From Candidatus Gastranaerophilales bacterium (lineage in GTDB: Bacteria; Cyanobacteriota; Vampirovibrionia; Gastranaerophilales; Gastranaerophilaceae), in contig CALVEK010000006.1 in NCBI GenBank assembly GCA_944326555.1, positions 29,602-93,601 on the forward strand: DNA of 64,000 bases. Direction: 5' to 3'. Positions 37,659 through 45,739 of this stretch are shown here, piece after piece. Made by a program: the position numbers and the translations under genes. Each line of letters starts with the position of its first letter. The stretch's first letter is position 1. The notes under the pieces were generated by a model. The model saw only the letters and a program-made list of their open reading frames with translations. It was not told the DNA's origin and did no database searches.

Positions 37659-38120
37659 TTATGAATTTAGTTTATATTCATCCTCAATATTTTTTCTAAC
37701 TTTTCTTAAAAGAACGACAAGAGTATAAATTTCCTCATCTGTCATACCTCTATACTGAGCAGCATTCATTCTATCTTTTAACGGCTTTGCTACCTCAACA
37801 TTTTTCAGACCTTTTTCAGTCAAGTACACTTTTAATATTCTTCTGTTGTTATCGTCTTTTTCTCGTCTGATATATCCGTTAGTTTCCAAGATATCTATCA
37901 TTCTGGTTATATTAGGACGATCTTTGCCCAATATATTAGCTATCTGAGTCTGGTACAATCCGTCAGTCAGCGACAAAAGGAGTAATATACCAAACTGTTC
38001 ACGTGTGATATCATTCAACCCATGATTTTTTAAAACCTTTTGACTTGCCGCTCTGTATATAGAAGAAGTCAAAGCCATTTCAAGACCTAAATCTATATCA
38101 ATACCTTTTATTTTTTTCAA
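37659..38120 (-). CDS. MarR-family transcriptional regulator
   Basis: 153 residues with TTG start at 38118-38120 (GGTGGG upstream). Winged helix: ITREQFGILLLLSLTDGLYQ, QIANILGKDRPNITRMIDIL and GYIRREKDDNNRRILKVYLT (the wing D.R...v.LT). First gene of the marR-emrA-emrB operon, so it most likely represses its own operon and releases on binding a ligand that is also the pump substrate, as with EmrR or FarR. In the upstream gap an imperfect palindrome gttattatgacaac (38139-38152) is a possible operator, also close to the divergent TolC gene. Confidence 0.9.
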   Translation of the reverse strand: MKKIKGIDIDLGLEMALTSSIYRAASQKVLKNHGLNDITREQFGILLLLSLTDGLYQTQIANILGKDRPNITRMIDILETNGYIRREKDDNNRRILKVYLTEKGLKNVEVAKPLKDRMNAAQYRGMTDEEIYTLVVLLRKVRKNIEDEYKLNS

Positions 38121-38221
38121 TTTATTAACCCACCAAATGTTATTATGACAACAATTGCTATGCTAACATAATTATCTAAAAAAAACAAGAAATAAACAGC
38201 CTATTTACGGACATAAATAAA

Positions 38222-39640
38222 GTGAACAAAAAATTTTTCAAACTAAAAATTATAACAATACTTTTAACTTTCGGATTAAGTATAAGCAGAGGCCTTTGCA
38301 ATAATTTGGATGAATTAAAAAAAGAACCGTTGCAAACAAAATCCGCGAAGTTACAATGCAACTGTGAACAAAACCTGTACGCAATAAATATCAACTGGTG
38401 GGACAACTTTAATGACCCATACCTAAAAAATTATATTTGCCAAACAATAGAAAAAAATCATGAATTAAAAAAAGCAGCACTTAAAACAGAAGAATACAGG
38501 CAAGCACTGAGACAAATACAATCAAGGGAACTTCCTACACTAACTTTCTCCCCAACATTTGCAAGAATAAAAACAGCCAGAAATGAAATTGGCGATATAG
38601 AATTTGCACAGACAAGAAGCAACATATATGTATTGCCTCTTGTGGTAAGGTATGAAGCTGATATTTTCTTAAAAAATCACAACAAAACAAAATCCGCAAA
38701 GCTGGAAAAAGATTCTTGGGAATATAAACAAAAAGCAGCTAATATCTTAATGGCATCAGATGTTGCAACAGTTTACATAAATATTATCAAACTCGATAAA
38801 ACTATAAAAAGTCAAGAAAAGATAGTAAAAATAAGAAAAAAAGTTTTTGAATTGACAAAAGAACGAAACATAGCGGGACTGTCATCGACCTATGAAGTAA
38901 CATCAACAGATAAACTCTACACGCAAGCAAAAATAGAATTAAACGATTACAAAAGACAAAGAGATATTCTTTTACACCAACTTGCAGTATATATAGACTC
39001 TAGCCCGACGATGGCAGAAAACCTAAAAAGAGGAGATTTTGATAAACTTGAATATAAAAAAAATATTCCCAAAACCATTTCCTCGGAGGTAATTAGTTTT
39101 AGACCAGATATCATAGAAGCAGAAAACAATCTTAAAAAAGCAAAAATTGACATTAGAATTGCAAAAAAAGAATTTCTGCCAACTGTTCAAATTCTTGGAG
39201 TAGCAGGATATAGCTCTTTGCTTCTTGAAAGACTTTTTGACTGGAAAAACATAATAGCGCTAATTGGTGTCGCTGCTTTTGAAAAAATTTACACTGGCGG
39301 CTATAACATGGCAACACTTAGAATTAAAAAAGTACAATTTGAAGAACTTTTGGAAGACTATAAACAAAGAGAATTAAATGCCTTTCAGGAAATAAGTGAT
39401 GCCCTGTCTTACATAGAATTTGACACCCAAAAGGATAATGATAATACCAAAAAGATATATCTTGAAAAAAAGAACTTAAAATTATTACAAGAAAGACTAA
39501 AAGCCGGTATTATCTCTTACCTTGATTACATCCAATTTGAAGAAAGATTGTTAACTTTACAAACAGAACAGAACAATTCAAAAGCACAAAGATTGATAGA
39601 CTATATAACACTGTTCAAAGTAACAGGGACTAAACTTTAA
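38222..39640 (+). CDS. NodT/OprM-type outer membrane efflux protein
   Basis: 472 residues from GTG 38222; no ATG fits the signal peptide (MNKKFFKLKIITILLTFGLS). OEP pairs: WWDNFNDPYLKNYICQTIEK, NHELKKAALKTEEYRQALRQ, LPLVVRYEADIFLKN (the Y..D.. motif of NodT-like channels), and the second repeat FRPDIIEAENNLKKAKIDI, ELNAFQEISDALSYIEF and LKAGIISYLDYIQFEERLL. No lipobox. It is divergent from marR with a 101-bp shared gap, so it is likely the outer membrane partner of EmrAB. Ends at a strong terminator. Confidence 0.88.
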   Translation: MNKKFFKLKIITILLTFGLSISRGLCNNLDELKKEPLQTKSAKLQCNCEQNLYAININWWDNFNDPYLKNYICQTIEKNHELKKAALKTEEYRQALRQIQSRELPTLTFSPTFARIKTARNEIGDIEFAQTRSNIYVLPLVVRYEADIFLKNHNKTKSAKLEKDSWEYKQKAANILMASDVATVYINIIKLDKTIKSQEKIVKIRKKVFELTKERNIAGLSSTYEVTSTDKLYTQAKIELNDYKRQRDILLHQLAVYIDSSPTMAENLKRGDFDKLEYKKNIPKTISSEVISFRPDIIEAENNLKKAKIDIRIAKKEFLPTVQILGVAGYSSLLLERLFDWKNIIALIGVAAFEKIYTGGYNMATLRIKKVQFEELLEDYKQRELNAFQEISDALSYIEFDTQKDNDNTKKIYLEKKNLKLLQERLKAGIISYLDYIQFEERLLTLQTEQNNSKAQRLIDYITLFKVTGTKL

Positions 39641-39673
39641 AATGCTGTTTGATTTGCACCAAACAGCATTTTA
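39639..39673 (+). terminator. Rho-independent terminator
   Basis: 13-bp perfect stem aaaatgctgtttg / caaacagcatttt, loop of 8, located at the stop codon of the OEP gene. A/T on both flanks, so it may also terminate the hydrogenase operon from the other side. Confidence 0.85.
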
Positions 39674-39702
39674 AATAAATTATCTGTATTATCTTTTACA
39701 AG

Positions 39703-41181
39703 TTATTTTGTAGTTTTTTGTGAGTTTTGAGTATCAGGCAAGTCATTTATACATTCTGCTTGAGAAGCATACTCATGTACTTTTTTAGTAGTAATTCTCT
39801 TGTTATTCAAACAAGCAGAACCTGCAACACAACCGCCTTCACAAGCCATAATTTCTATAAGATTACCTTCAGGACAAGCACCTTTCTTTGCCCAACCCTT
39901 TAAATCTCTAACAGACTTAGGATTCAATCCGTTTACACAAGTAGGATAGAGTTCCGGGAATTCTTTCAATGCAACTTTAACAGACTCGGCTACGCCGCCT
40001 GTTACAGCGAAATTTTTACCCTCTTTAGATGCTTTATCTGCAAATTCATAATCCGAACAATTTGCAACTTCTATATTCATTGCTACAAATAGAGCACCCA
40101 TCTCTTCAAAATTGATTACCAAATCAGTATATTCATCCTTTAGTGCTTCTTTTCTTTTAGCAACACAAGGACCAACAAATACAGTAACGGCATCAGGGTA
40201 TCTTTCCTTAACAATTTTTGCCGTATAATGCATCGGAGTTCTCGTCTCAGAGCGGAAAGGTTTCATTTCAGGAATATGCTTATCCACCAACTCATTGTAA
40301 GCAGCACAACAAGATGTTGTCATAAATTCCTGACCGGCTTCCATTCTTTCTTTGTAGTCTTCAGCTTCAGTTCTTGCAGTAACATCAGCACCTTGCGCAA
40401 CCTCAAACACTTGAGAGAATCCGCAATCAACAAGTGCTTGTGCAATCTTATTTACAGAAACAGGTAACTGACCGACTACGGCAGGTGCCAACATAGCAAT
40501 AACCTTTTTGCCTGCTTTTATTTGTTTTAATACATCTATAATTTGACTCTTTTCATGTACGGCAGCAAACGGACAAGCACCAACACAAGCACCGCAACTG
40601 ATACATTTATCAAAATCAATTACGGCATGTCCCATTTCGTTTTTGTGTATTGCTCCAACAGGGCAAGCATCTTCACAAGGAACTTTTAGTCTTACAATTG
40701 CACTGTAAGGACAAACAGACATGCACATTCCGCAATTTTTACATTTTTCGCCATCAATAACAGAACGTCCGTCTTTTATTGAGATTGCGCCAAATTTGCA
40801 AGTAGAAACGCAAGGTCTTGCAACGCAACCCTGACAAAGTTCCGTAACATATACACGACTTGGAACACATCCTTTACAAGCCGCATCTACGACCGTCAAA
40901 ATATTTTCATCAGGAGCTGTTCTTTCCAACGACTGTTTTGCATACTCGTTCAAAGATGTCATCTCATCATCAGTCTCGACGCTAACACCTAAACCGGCAA
41001 TAGCACGTTGACGCAAAATAGCTCTCTCTTTATAGATACAACATCTATAAGGAGCATCACCGTTTTTAGGTCTCATCTGAAAAGGCAACTCTCTTATATT
41101 GCCCATTTCTTGGTTAATAAAAGCTCTAATAAGCCTAACTAACACTTCTCTTTTTATGTGCGTTGTATTACTGTTATCCAT
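39703..41181 (-). CDS. hydA: [FeFe] hydrogenase, group B type
   Basis: 492 residues. The N-terminal ~150 residues are the group-B Cys-rich domain (AACKGCVPSRVYV, CQGCVARPCVSTC), followed by 4Fe-4S ferredoxin motifs CKNCGMCMSVCPYSA and CISCGACVGACPFAA. H-cluster motifs are L1 TSCCAAYNELV, L2 FVGPCVAKRKEAL and L3 IMACEGGCVAGSACL. Group B has TSCC rather than the TSCS of group A. Reduces protons or oxidises H2 with ferredoxin; probably electron sink in fermentation. It is the last gene of the operon, overlapping the 87-residue 2Fe-2S gene by 8 bases. Maturases HydEFG are not in the window. Confidence 0.93.
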   Translation of the reverse strand: MDNSNTTHIKREVLVRLIRAFINQEMGNIRELPFQMRPKNGDAPYRCCIYKERAILRQRAIAGLGVSVETDDEMTSLNEYAKQSLERTAPDENILTVVDAACKGCVPSRVYVTELCQGCVARPCVSTCKFGAISIKDGRSVIDGEKCKNCGMCMSVCPYSAIVRLKVPCEDACPVGAIHKNEMGHAVIDFDKCISCGACVGACPFAAVHEKSQIIDVLKQIKAGKKVIAMLAPAVVGQLPVSVNKIAQALVDCGFSQVFEVAQGADVTARTEAEDYKERMEAGQEFMTTSCCAAYNELVDKHIPEMKPFRSETRTPMHYTAKIVKERYPDAVTVFVGPCVAKRKEALKDEYTDLVINFEEMGALFVAMNIEVANCSDYEFADKASKEGKNFAVTGGVAESVKVALKEFPELYPTCVNGLNPKSVRDLKGWAKKGACPEGNLIEIMACEGGCVAGSACLNNKRITTKKVHEYASQAECINDLPDTQNSQKTTK

Positions 41182-41437
41182 TGATTTTACTTTCTATCGC
41201 TTTCAATACTTTCTCAACCGTAGCCTCTGAAATAATTTCGCCATCAACTTTAACGAAAGGAGCTTTCATGTAAGTGGCATTTTTACACAAGTCCAGACAT
41301 GTATGAGCCTTAACTTCTACTTTATCTCTATACTGTGGAGGGATAAGTGATTCTATCTCTTGCAGTTTTGATGCACCCATAACAAAACAAGTTGTACCAA
41401 AACATAAATCTAAACTAACTTTTCCTGATTCTTCCAT
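41174..41437 (-). CDS. Thioredoxin-like [2Fe-2S] ferredoxin
   Basis: 87 residues. NuoE/TRX-like fold, with cysteines in LCFGTTCFVMGA and AHTCLDLCKNAT giving the C-x4-5-C ... C-x3-C 2Fe-2S set, and a C-terminal helix VEKVLKAIESK. Electron carrier between hydrogenase and redox partners, or a sensor partner. It is embedded between the SpoIIE phosphatase (38 bases upstream) and hydA (8-base overlap). Similar to the small subunit-like proteins that accompany sensory hydrogenases. Confidence 0.85.
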   Translation of the reverse strand: MEESGKVSLDLCFGTTCFVMGASKLQEIESLIPPQYRDKVEVKAHTCLDLCKNATYMKAPFVKVDGEIISEATVEKVLKAIESKING

Positions 41438-41475
41438 TTACTTCTCCTAGTCATTTAGCGGATTTATTACTTACA

Positions 41476-42651
41476 TCAGATAAACTTAAGGTTTACCTTT
41501 TTAATATAACGTCCTGATAAAATTTTTTCCAGTTGTTTTACGACATTTTTACGAATTTCCAATTCCAAAGGCAAATCAGGGTCATAATGTGCCTGATTCA
41601 ACTTTGAACCAATCATAAACTCAATGACATCCGAATCCAATAAAAGCTCAATTAATCTACCTGCCGCATCATCAGGCCACCTGTCGTATCCCTCATTCAA
41701 ATACTCAAGGACTTTGGTTAACGTCAAAATGCCCTCTGTAATAAGATCAACTCCCTCCATATGAGAGCATGCGGGAAGCATACCTTTATTGTATTTTTCA
41801 GTAGTTATTTCTCTATTAAGCTCTCTGGACAAAATATTAGCTGTTGTTCCGCCAACTATCGCTTTTTTTCCGTCAAAGTCATCAAAAATCTTTGCATATT
41901 CAGCATCTCTATCCTGACGATACGGCGGACCAGTAAAGATTAGCAAGTTTCTTGGTTTTCTAAAATAAAGAATCAATGCAGAAACATCATCCTTTGCTTT
42001 TCTTTCAGGTTCTTTTCTTATTGCCTCTTTAACTATTTCACAAGCAAGATGACTACTGGAAATGGTAGGGTTTCGTCTTACTTCATCCAAGACAAAATTT
42101 ATCAATCCTTCTCGTCTCCAACCAAGACGATACTCTTGAGTTCCCATACCTGACTGAGTTACGCCATCAGAACAAAAGATAAGCCTATCTTCTGGCTCCA
42201 ATTTAAACTTATACAAATGCATGTGTCTGTTAGTAAATTTTTTAGATGTAATTACAACAGGTTCATGTTCAACTATTTGACCATTTCTAATATGTATAAA
42301 ATCAGGATTACCTTCCTCTACAATTCTGATATACCCTTCATCCGTACATTCAAAAGCAGAGAAGGTTGCATAACTGATTTTTCGGACCTGACAAACAGGC
42401 AAAGAGTTCATAATTACCTCAGTGGCTTTTAGAATATCTTTACCTTCTTCAATAAACTTCAAAATCATTGTAGCAGTCATCGTAGCGAGAATATTAGCTT
42501 TAATTCCGCTACCAAGACCGTCAGATAAAACAGCAAGTAAACGTCCCTCATCCGTAAATCTTTTAGACTTAAAGCAATCGCCAAAAGTATTTTGTCCGTC
42601 TTTTTTCTGCTGATAGCAGTCTATATCTACAAAAAACGATTGTTCAGGCAT
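41476..42651 (-). CDS. SpoIIE-type PP2C phosphatase of hydrogen-sensing cluster
   Basis: 391 residues. PP2C/SpoIIE core in residues ~15-230: LLAVLSDGLGSGIKANILAT (metal-binding Asp-Gly), EDRLIFCSDGVTQSGMGTQE and KAKDDVSALILYFRK (final metal Asp). The C-terminal ~160 residues contain FDGKKAIVGGTTANILSREL and a helical end, of unclear fold, possibly specificity or 4-helix domain. It begins inside the TAATG overlap with the HsfB stop, implying tight coupling. PP2C-associated [FeFe] hydrogenase clusters are known (group C sensory hydrogenases); the phosphatase would relay the redox/H2 state to an unknown phosphoprotein. Confidence 0.85.
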   Translation of the reverse strand: MPEQSFFVDIDCYQQKKDGQNTFGDCFKSKRFTDEGRLLAVLSDGLGSGIKANILATMTATMILKFIEEGKDILKATEVIMNSLPVCQVRKISYATFSAFECTDEGYIRIVEEGNPDFIHIRNGQIVEHEPVVITSKKFTNRHMHLYKFKLEPEDRLIFCSDGVTQSGMGTQEYRLGWRREGLINFVLDEVRRNPTISSSHLACEIVKEAIRKEPERKAKDDVSALILYFRKPRNLLIFTGPPYRQDRDAEYAKIFDDFDGKKAIVGGTTANILSRELNREITTEKYNKGMLPACSHMEGVDLITEGILTLTKVLEYLNEGYDRWPDDAAGRLIELLLDSDVIEFMIGSKLNQAHYDPDLPLELEIRKNVVKQLEKILSGRYIKKVNLKFI

Positions 42652-44393
42652 TACTTTTCTCCATCTTCATTGCCGGATTGGTCTGCATCAGAATGTTCTT
42701 CATAACCTTGCGCAATTTGACTCAACAGAAGCTCTGTATCAACCATATGTTCACCCAAAAGACATGCAATATTTTGAACAGTTGCAATATTTTTCTCAAT
42801 AACTTCGTGTGCTTTTCTTGCTATTTGTTCACGCTTCATTTCCGTTTGAGTAACATCTGTAATTACTGCACCGACAATTTTATTGCGTTCTATCTCAAAG
42901 ACTGCAATATCAAAAAGATTTTTACCGACAGGATAACGTTCTTTATGGATATCTTTGCCTGAGTTTAAAGTCCGTTTAAATAAATCAACAAAAGGAACAA
43001 CTCTATCTAAAGCACCACCGGCAAGCCCCTCAGGTCTGTCTTTAAAAATTTCCAACAAATCAGGAGCAAACATTCTTACAAAAGCCTCGTTAGTTTCTAT
43101 GATTCTCAAGTCAGCATCAGCCATAACAATAGCAGACGGCATAGACCTAAGCATAGCACTAGCCTTTCTTATCGCAAGTTTACGCATATAAGAAACACAC
43201 ATAGATGGCTCTGCATCACCTGATAATAATGCCTCCGCAAGCTGTCTGCAAGTATCATATCCACAGCCGCCGCAGTTCAATTCATCCTCTATACCATGTT
43301 TACCAATACTTGCCATAGCTTCGGCAATTTGCTCAGGAGTATATTTTTTGGTATTTTGAGGTCTTGCTCTGAATTCTTTTTCTACGACAACCTCAGGCTC
43401 AGTAGGTATGTCATCTCTAAGTTTAACTGTTCTTAGAATATCAGACATTGTTAAAATACCGGGTTTACTTGGATCAAGACAAGGACCGTTAGCACATCCG
43501 CCGGGGCAGGCAAGAGCTTCCACAAAAATTGGTCTGTCTATTTTTTCCGGATCAAGATTTTGCAATGAGTCTCTAAAAGCAGGTATCGAGCTTACACTAA
43601 CCAATTGAATATCTTTGGCACAACCCGACAACCTGATGGTCTTATTCATACCACCCTCTATGGGATAATACGCACCTTCATATGCTTTTTTCGGAACAAA
43701 TCTTGTTTCTTCATCAGGTTCCAGATCTTCAACAAAGATATTCTCCTGTGCAAACCACTGCGTAGCCTCTTGGAAAGTCAAAGAAACATCAATCAAATCA
43801 GGATTTCTATCCGCCTCATTTTTCTTCGCTATACAAGGACCAATGAATACTATGCCTATATCATTACCGTAGCGCTTCTTTAAAAGTTTTGCATGAGTCA
43901 TTGCAGGAGATCCCACGGGAGTAATAAACTCCGTGTAATCGGGCATATAAAGTCTCACATAATCAACTATTGCGGGACAAGCACTTGATATATGTATTTT
44001 ATTTTCTCTTTTTGAAAGAATTTTTGTAACCTCAATAGAAACCTCTTGAGCGCCGAGAGCGGTTTCTGAAACACCCTCAAAACCTAGTTTTTTAAAGGCA
44101 GAAATGAGTTTTTCGGCAGAACAAGACCAAAAACCAGCCCAGCTTGGAGCAAGAGAAACAAAAACTCTTTTCTTTGCTGTTAAAACAGCTCTTGCCCTAT
44201 TTACGTCATTTCTTATCTTTTTAGCTTCTGACGGACAAACCAAAACACAATGCCCACAAGCAATACATCTTTCAGGTATGACTGACGCGTGCCCATTTTC
44301 TATACGAATTGCTTTCATACTGCACTGACGAACACACTTATAACAGTCAACACACTCATTTTTGAGAGTATAAATCGGATACTGATTATTCAT
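42651..44393 (-). CDS. Sensory [FeFe]-hydrogenase-like protein with PAS domain (HsfB type)
   Basis: 580 residues. Ferredoxin domain with CVDCYKCVRQCSMKAI and CIACGHCVLVCPSEA (~12-60). H-domain 75-340: ISSACPAIVDYVRL (L1, Ala-Cys instead of Cys-Cys), FIGPCIAKKNEADR (L2), ALACPGGCANGPCL (L3). Extra Fe-S domain ~370-410: LNCGGCGYDTCRQLAEALLS ... PSMC. PAS domain ~425-540 (MPSAIVMADADLRIIETNEA), then a helical tail rich in acid. This is the group-C sensory hydrogenase layout, missing catalytic-grade electron input and ending in PAS. Likely detects H2 or redox and controls the co-encoded phosphatase. Confidence 0.9.
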   Translation of the reverse strand: MNNQYPIYTLKNECVDCYKCVRQCSMKAIRIENGHASVIPERCIACGHCVLVCPSEAKKIRNDVNRARAVLTAKKRVFVSLAPSWAGFWSCSAEKLISAFKKLGFEGVSETALGAQEVSIEVTKILSKRENKIHISSACPAIVDYVRLYMPDYTEFITPVGSPAMTHAKLLKKRYGNDIGIVFIGPCIAKKNEADRNPDLIDVSLTFQEATQWFAQENIFVEDLEPDEETRFVPKKAYEGAYYPIEGGMNKTIRLSGCAKDIQLVSVSSIPAFRDSLQNLDPEKIDRPIFVEALACPGGCANGPCLDPSKPGILTMSDILRTVKLRDDIPTEPEVVVEKEFRARPQNTKKYTPEQIAEAMASIGKHGIEDELNCGGCGYDTCRQLAEALLSGDAEPSMCVSYMRKLAIRKASAMLRSMPSAIVMADADLRIIETNEAFVRMFAPDLLEIFKDRPEGLAGGALDRVVPFVDLFKRTLNSGKDIHKERYPVGKNLFDIAVFEIERNKIVGAVITDVTQTEMKREQIARKAHEVIEKNIATVQNIACLLGEHMVDTELLLSQIAQGYEEHSDADQSGNEDGEK

Positions 44394-44465
44394 TAAGAGA
44401 CCTTATTCCTTCTATTAAATATCTGATAAAACCACACAAATTGGTTTTATCTGTATATTTTGCAT

Positions 44466-44508
44466 AAAAATTTGTGAAAAAAGAATATCTCTTTTTTCAC
44501 AAATTTTT
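44466..44508. terminator. Strong hairpin between 2Fe-2S gene and hsfB
   Basis: 18-bp perfect stem aaaaatttgtgaaaaaag (44466-44483) / cttttttcacaaattttt (44491-44508), 7-base loop, A/T flanks. It lies between the 88-residue 2Fe-2S gene and hsfB on the minus strand, so it could terminate or attenuate transcription into the hydrogenase genes. The arms contain TTGTGAA/TTCACAA half-sites, but their spacing is wrong for a Rex operator. Confidence 0.6.
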
Positions 44509-44517
44509 TAAAACAAA

Positions 44518-44784
44518 TTACAAATATTTTTTCAAAATAGCTTCTAATCTAACAGGAGAAGCTGATTCACAGTTTTCACCGTTAATAATAACATTTGGAC
44601 CTACTGCACAATTATTTTCGCATCTGGAACCTATAACTTCAATTTTTGCATCCAGCCCGTTTTCTTTAACAAAATTTTCAATAAAATCTAAATTTGCAGC
44701 ATTACCTCTCGCAAAGCAAGAACTACCCATACACACTTTAATCGTAATAGTTTTAGTTTTTTGTTCAGTGTTTTCCATTTTCAA
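44518..44784 (-). CDS. Thioredoxin-like [2Fe-2S] protein (NuoE-like)
   Basis: 88 residues. Cysteines in KVCMGSSCFARGNA and VIGSRCENNCAVGPNVIING give the 2Fe-2S ligand set of the thioredoxin-like ferredoxins; the C-terminal helix is LEAILKKYL. First gene of the minus-strand hydrogenase block, 124 bases before hsfB with the long hairpin in between. It is distant in sequence from the 87-residue protein further down, so a second distinct partner. Start could be the first or third codon (MKM). Confidence 0.85.
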   Translation of the reverse strand: MKMENTEQKTKTITIKVCMGSSCFARGNAANLDFIENFVKENGLDAKIEVIGSRCENNCAVGPNVIINGENCESASPVRLEAILKKYL

Positions 44785-44846
44785 TCTTCCTCATAAATGT
44801 ATTAATCGCCACAAATTTTCATTTGGACAAAGACCTAATGCAGTTA

Positions 44847-44864
44847 TTGTGAAACTTATCACCA
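44847..44864. promoter_or_regulatory. Candidate Rex operator (weaker)
   Basis: TTGTGAAACTTATCACCA, 18 bases, matches the Rex consensus TTGTGAAnnnnTTCACAA except for two bases in the second arm. It lies 63 bases upstream of the minus-strand 2Fe-2S gene and 208 bases upstream of rex. Confidence 0.5.
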
Positions 44865-44913
44865 ATACCGTTAATATTTTAAGTTAATTTTCAACAAATA
44901 TCAAGCATATAAA

Positions 44914-44931
44914 TTGTGAAGTAATTCACTA
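44914..44931. promoter_or_regulatory. Candidate Rex operator (strong)
   Basis: TTGTGAAGTAATTCACTA: full first arm, four-base spacer and 6 of 7 matching bases in the second arm of the consensus TTGTGAAnnnnTTCACAA. It sits in the divergent region between the hydrogenase operon and rex, suggesting auto- and cross-regulation by NADH/NAD ratio. Confidence 0.65.
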
Positions 44932-45042
44932 TTCTGCATTGATTTCATTTAATCCCAAGCCCCAAAGTAACGCTAAAATTCAAAAATAGCTTAAAAAATA
45001 AATTTAACATAATCGTGATTTTTTTCTTGATTTATAATATAA

Positions 45043-45048
45043 TAATCT
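45043..45048 (+). promoter_or_regulatory. -10 element of rex
   Basis: TATAAT 24 bases before the rex ATG, in an AT-rich context; the AGAGGA ribosome site is at 45057-45062. No clear -35. Confidence 0.4.
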
Positions 45049-45071
45049 TGCATTTTAGAGGAATAAAGATT

Positions 45072-45698
45072 ATGAGTAAAAATATACCGGAAAAAGTTTC
45101 TAACAGATTAACGCTGTATCACAGTATTATGGTGGAATATATCGAAGACGGCATTGATACAATATCAAGCCCGCAAATTGCACAAAGATTAGGTATAGAT
45201 GACTCACAAGTAAGAAAAGATTTCAAACTTTTAAACAACCCGGGCAAATGCAGAGTCGGATATTTAGTCAAAGACTTAAAAGATTCAATAGAAAAGACTC
45301 TCGGTTTTGCTCATGCAAAGGATGCTTTTATTGTAGGTTCAGGACACCTTGGGCTTGCTCTTGCAAAATATGACAGTTTTAACAGCTACGGGCTTAACAT
45401 TCTTGCTTTATTTGACAATGACCCCCAAAAAGTGGATTTACAAGTAAACAACAAACAGATTTTTCACATATCGAAATTGCCAAACCTTGCACAAAGACTG
45501 GGTGTTGATATTGCTATACTAACTGTACCCAGAAAAAATGCTCAACAAGTTGCAGACTTTTTAATAAATTCAAACATAAAATATATCTGGAATTTTACAC
45601 CTGCAGTGCTAAAAGTTCCTCCAACGGTAAAAGTTTGGAATGAAAATCTAATGGGCAGTTTCTTGCAATTCGCTTGCAAAGATATAATCGGAGATTAA
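45072..45698 (+). CDS. rex: Redox-sensing transcriptional repressor Rex
   Basis: 208 residues from ATG 45072, chosen for AGAGGAATAAAG upstream; the open 19 codons before it are an AT-rich leader. N-terminal winged helix SPQIAQRLGIDDSQVRKDF (the recognition motif SxQVRKD), linker NNPGKCRVGYLVKDL, Rossmann domain DAFIVGSGHLGLALAKY with GxGxxG, and the C-terminal helix NENLMGSFLQFACK that swaps into the partner. Senses NADH/NAD and represses fermentative genes; here divergent to the hydrogenase operon with two Rex-like sites between. Confidence 0.95.
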   Translation: MSKNIPEKVSNRLTLYHSIMVEYIEDGIDTISSPQIAQRLGIDDSQVRKDFKLLNNPGKCRVGYLVKDLKDSIEKTLGFAHAKDAFIVGSGHLGLALAKYDSFNSYGLNILALFDNDPQKVDLQVNNKQIFHISKLPNLAQRLGVDIAILTVPRKNAQQVADFLINSNIKYIWNFTPAVLKVPPTVKVWNENLMGSFLQFACKDIIGD

Positions 45699-45739
45699 AA
45701 ATTAAGCCATACAATACGCTAATTTGGTTTGTATACAGT

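Noticed and set aside
44466..44508. Rex operator inside the long hairpin
   Set aside because: Half-sites TTGTGAA and TTCACAA are present but are separated by far more than the four bases of a Rex site; kept only as a hairpin.
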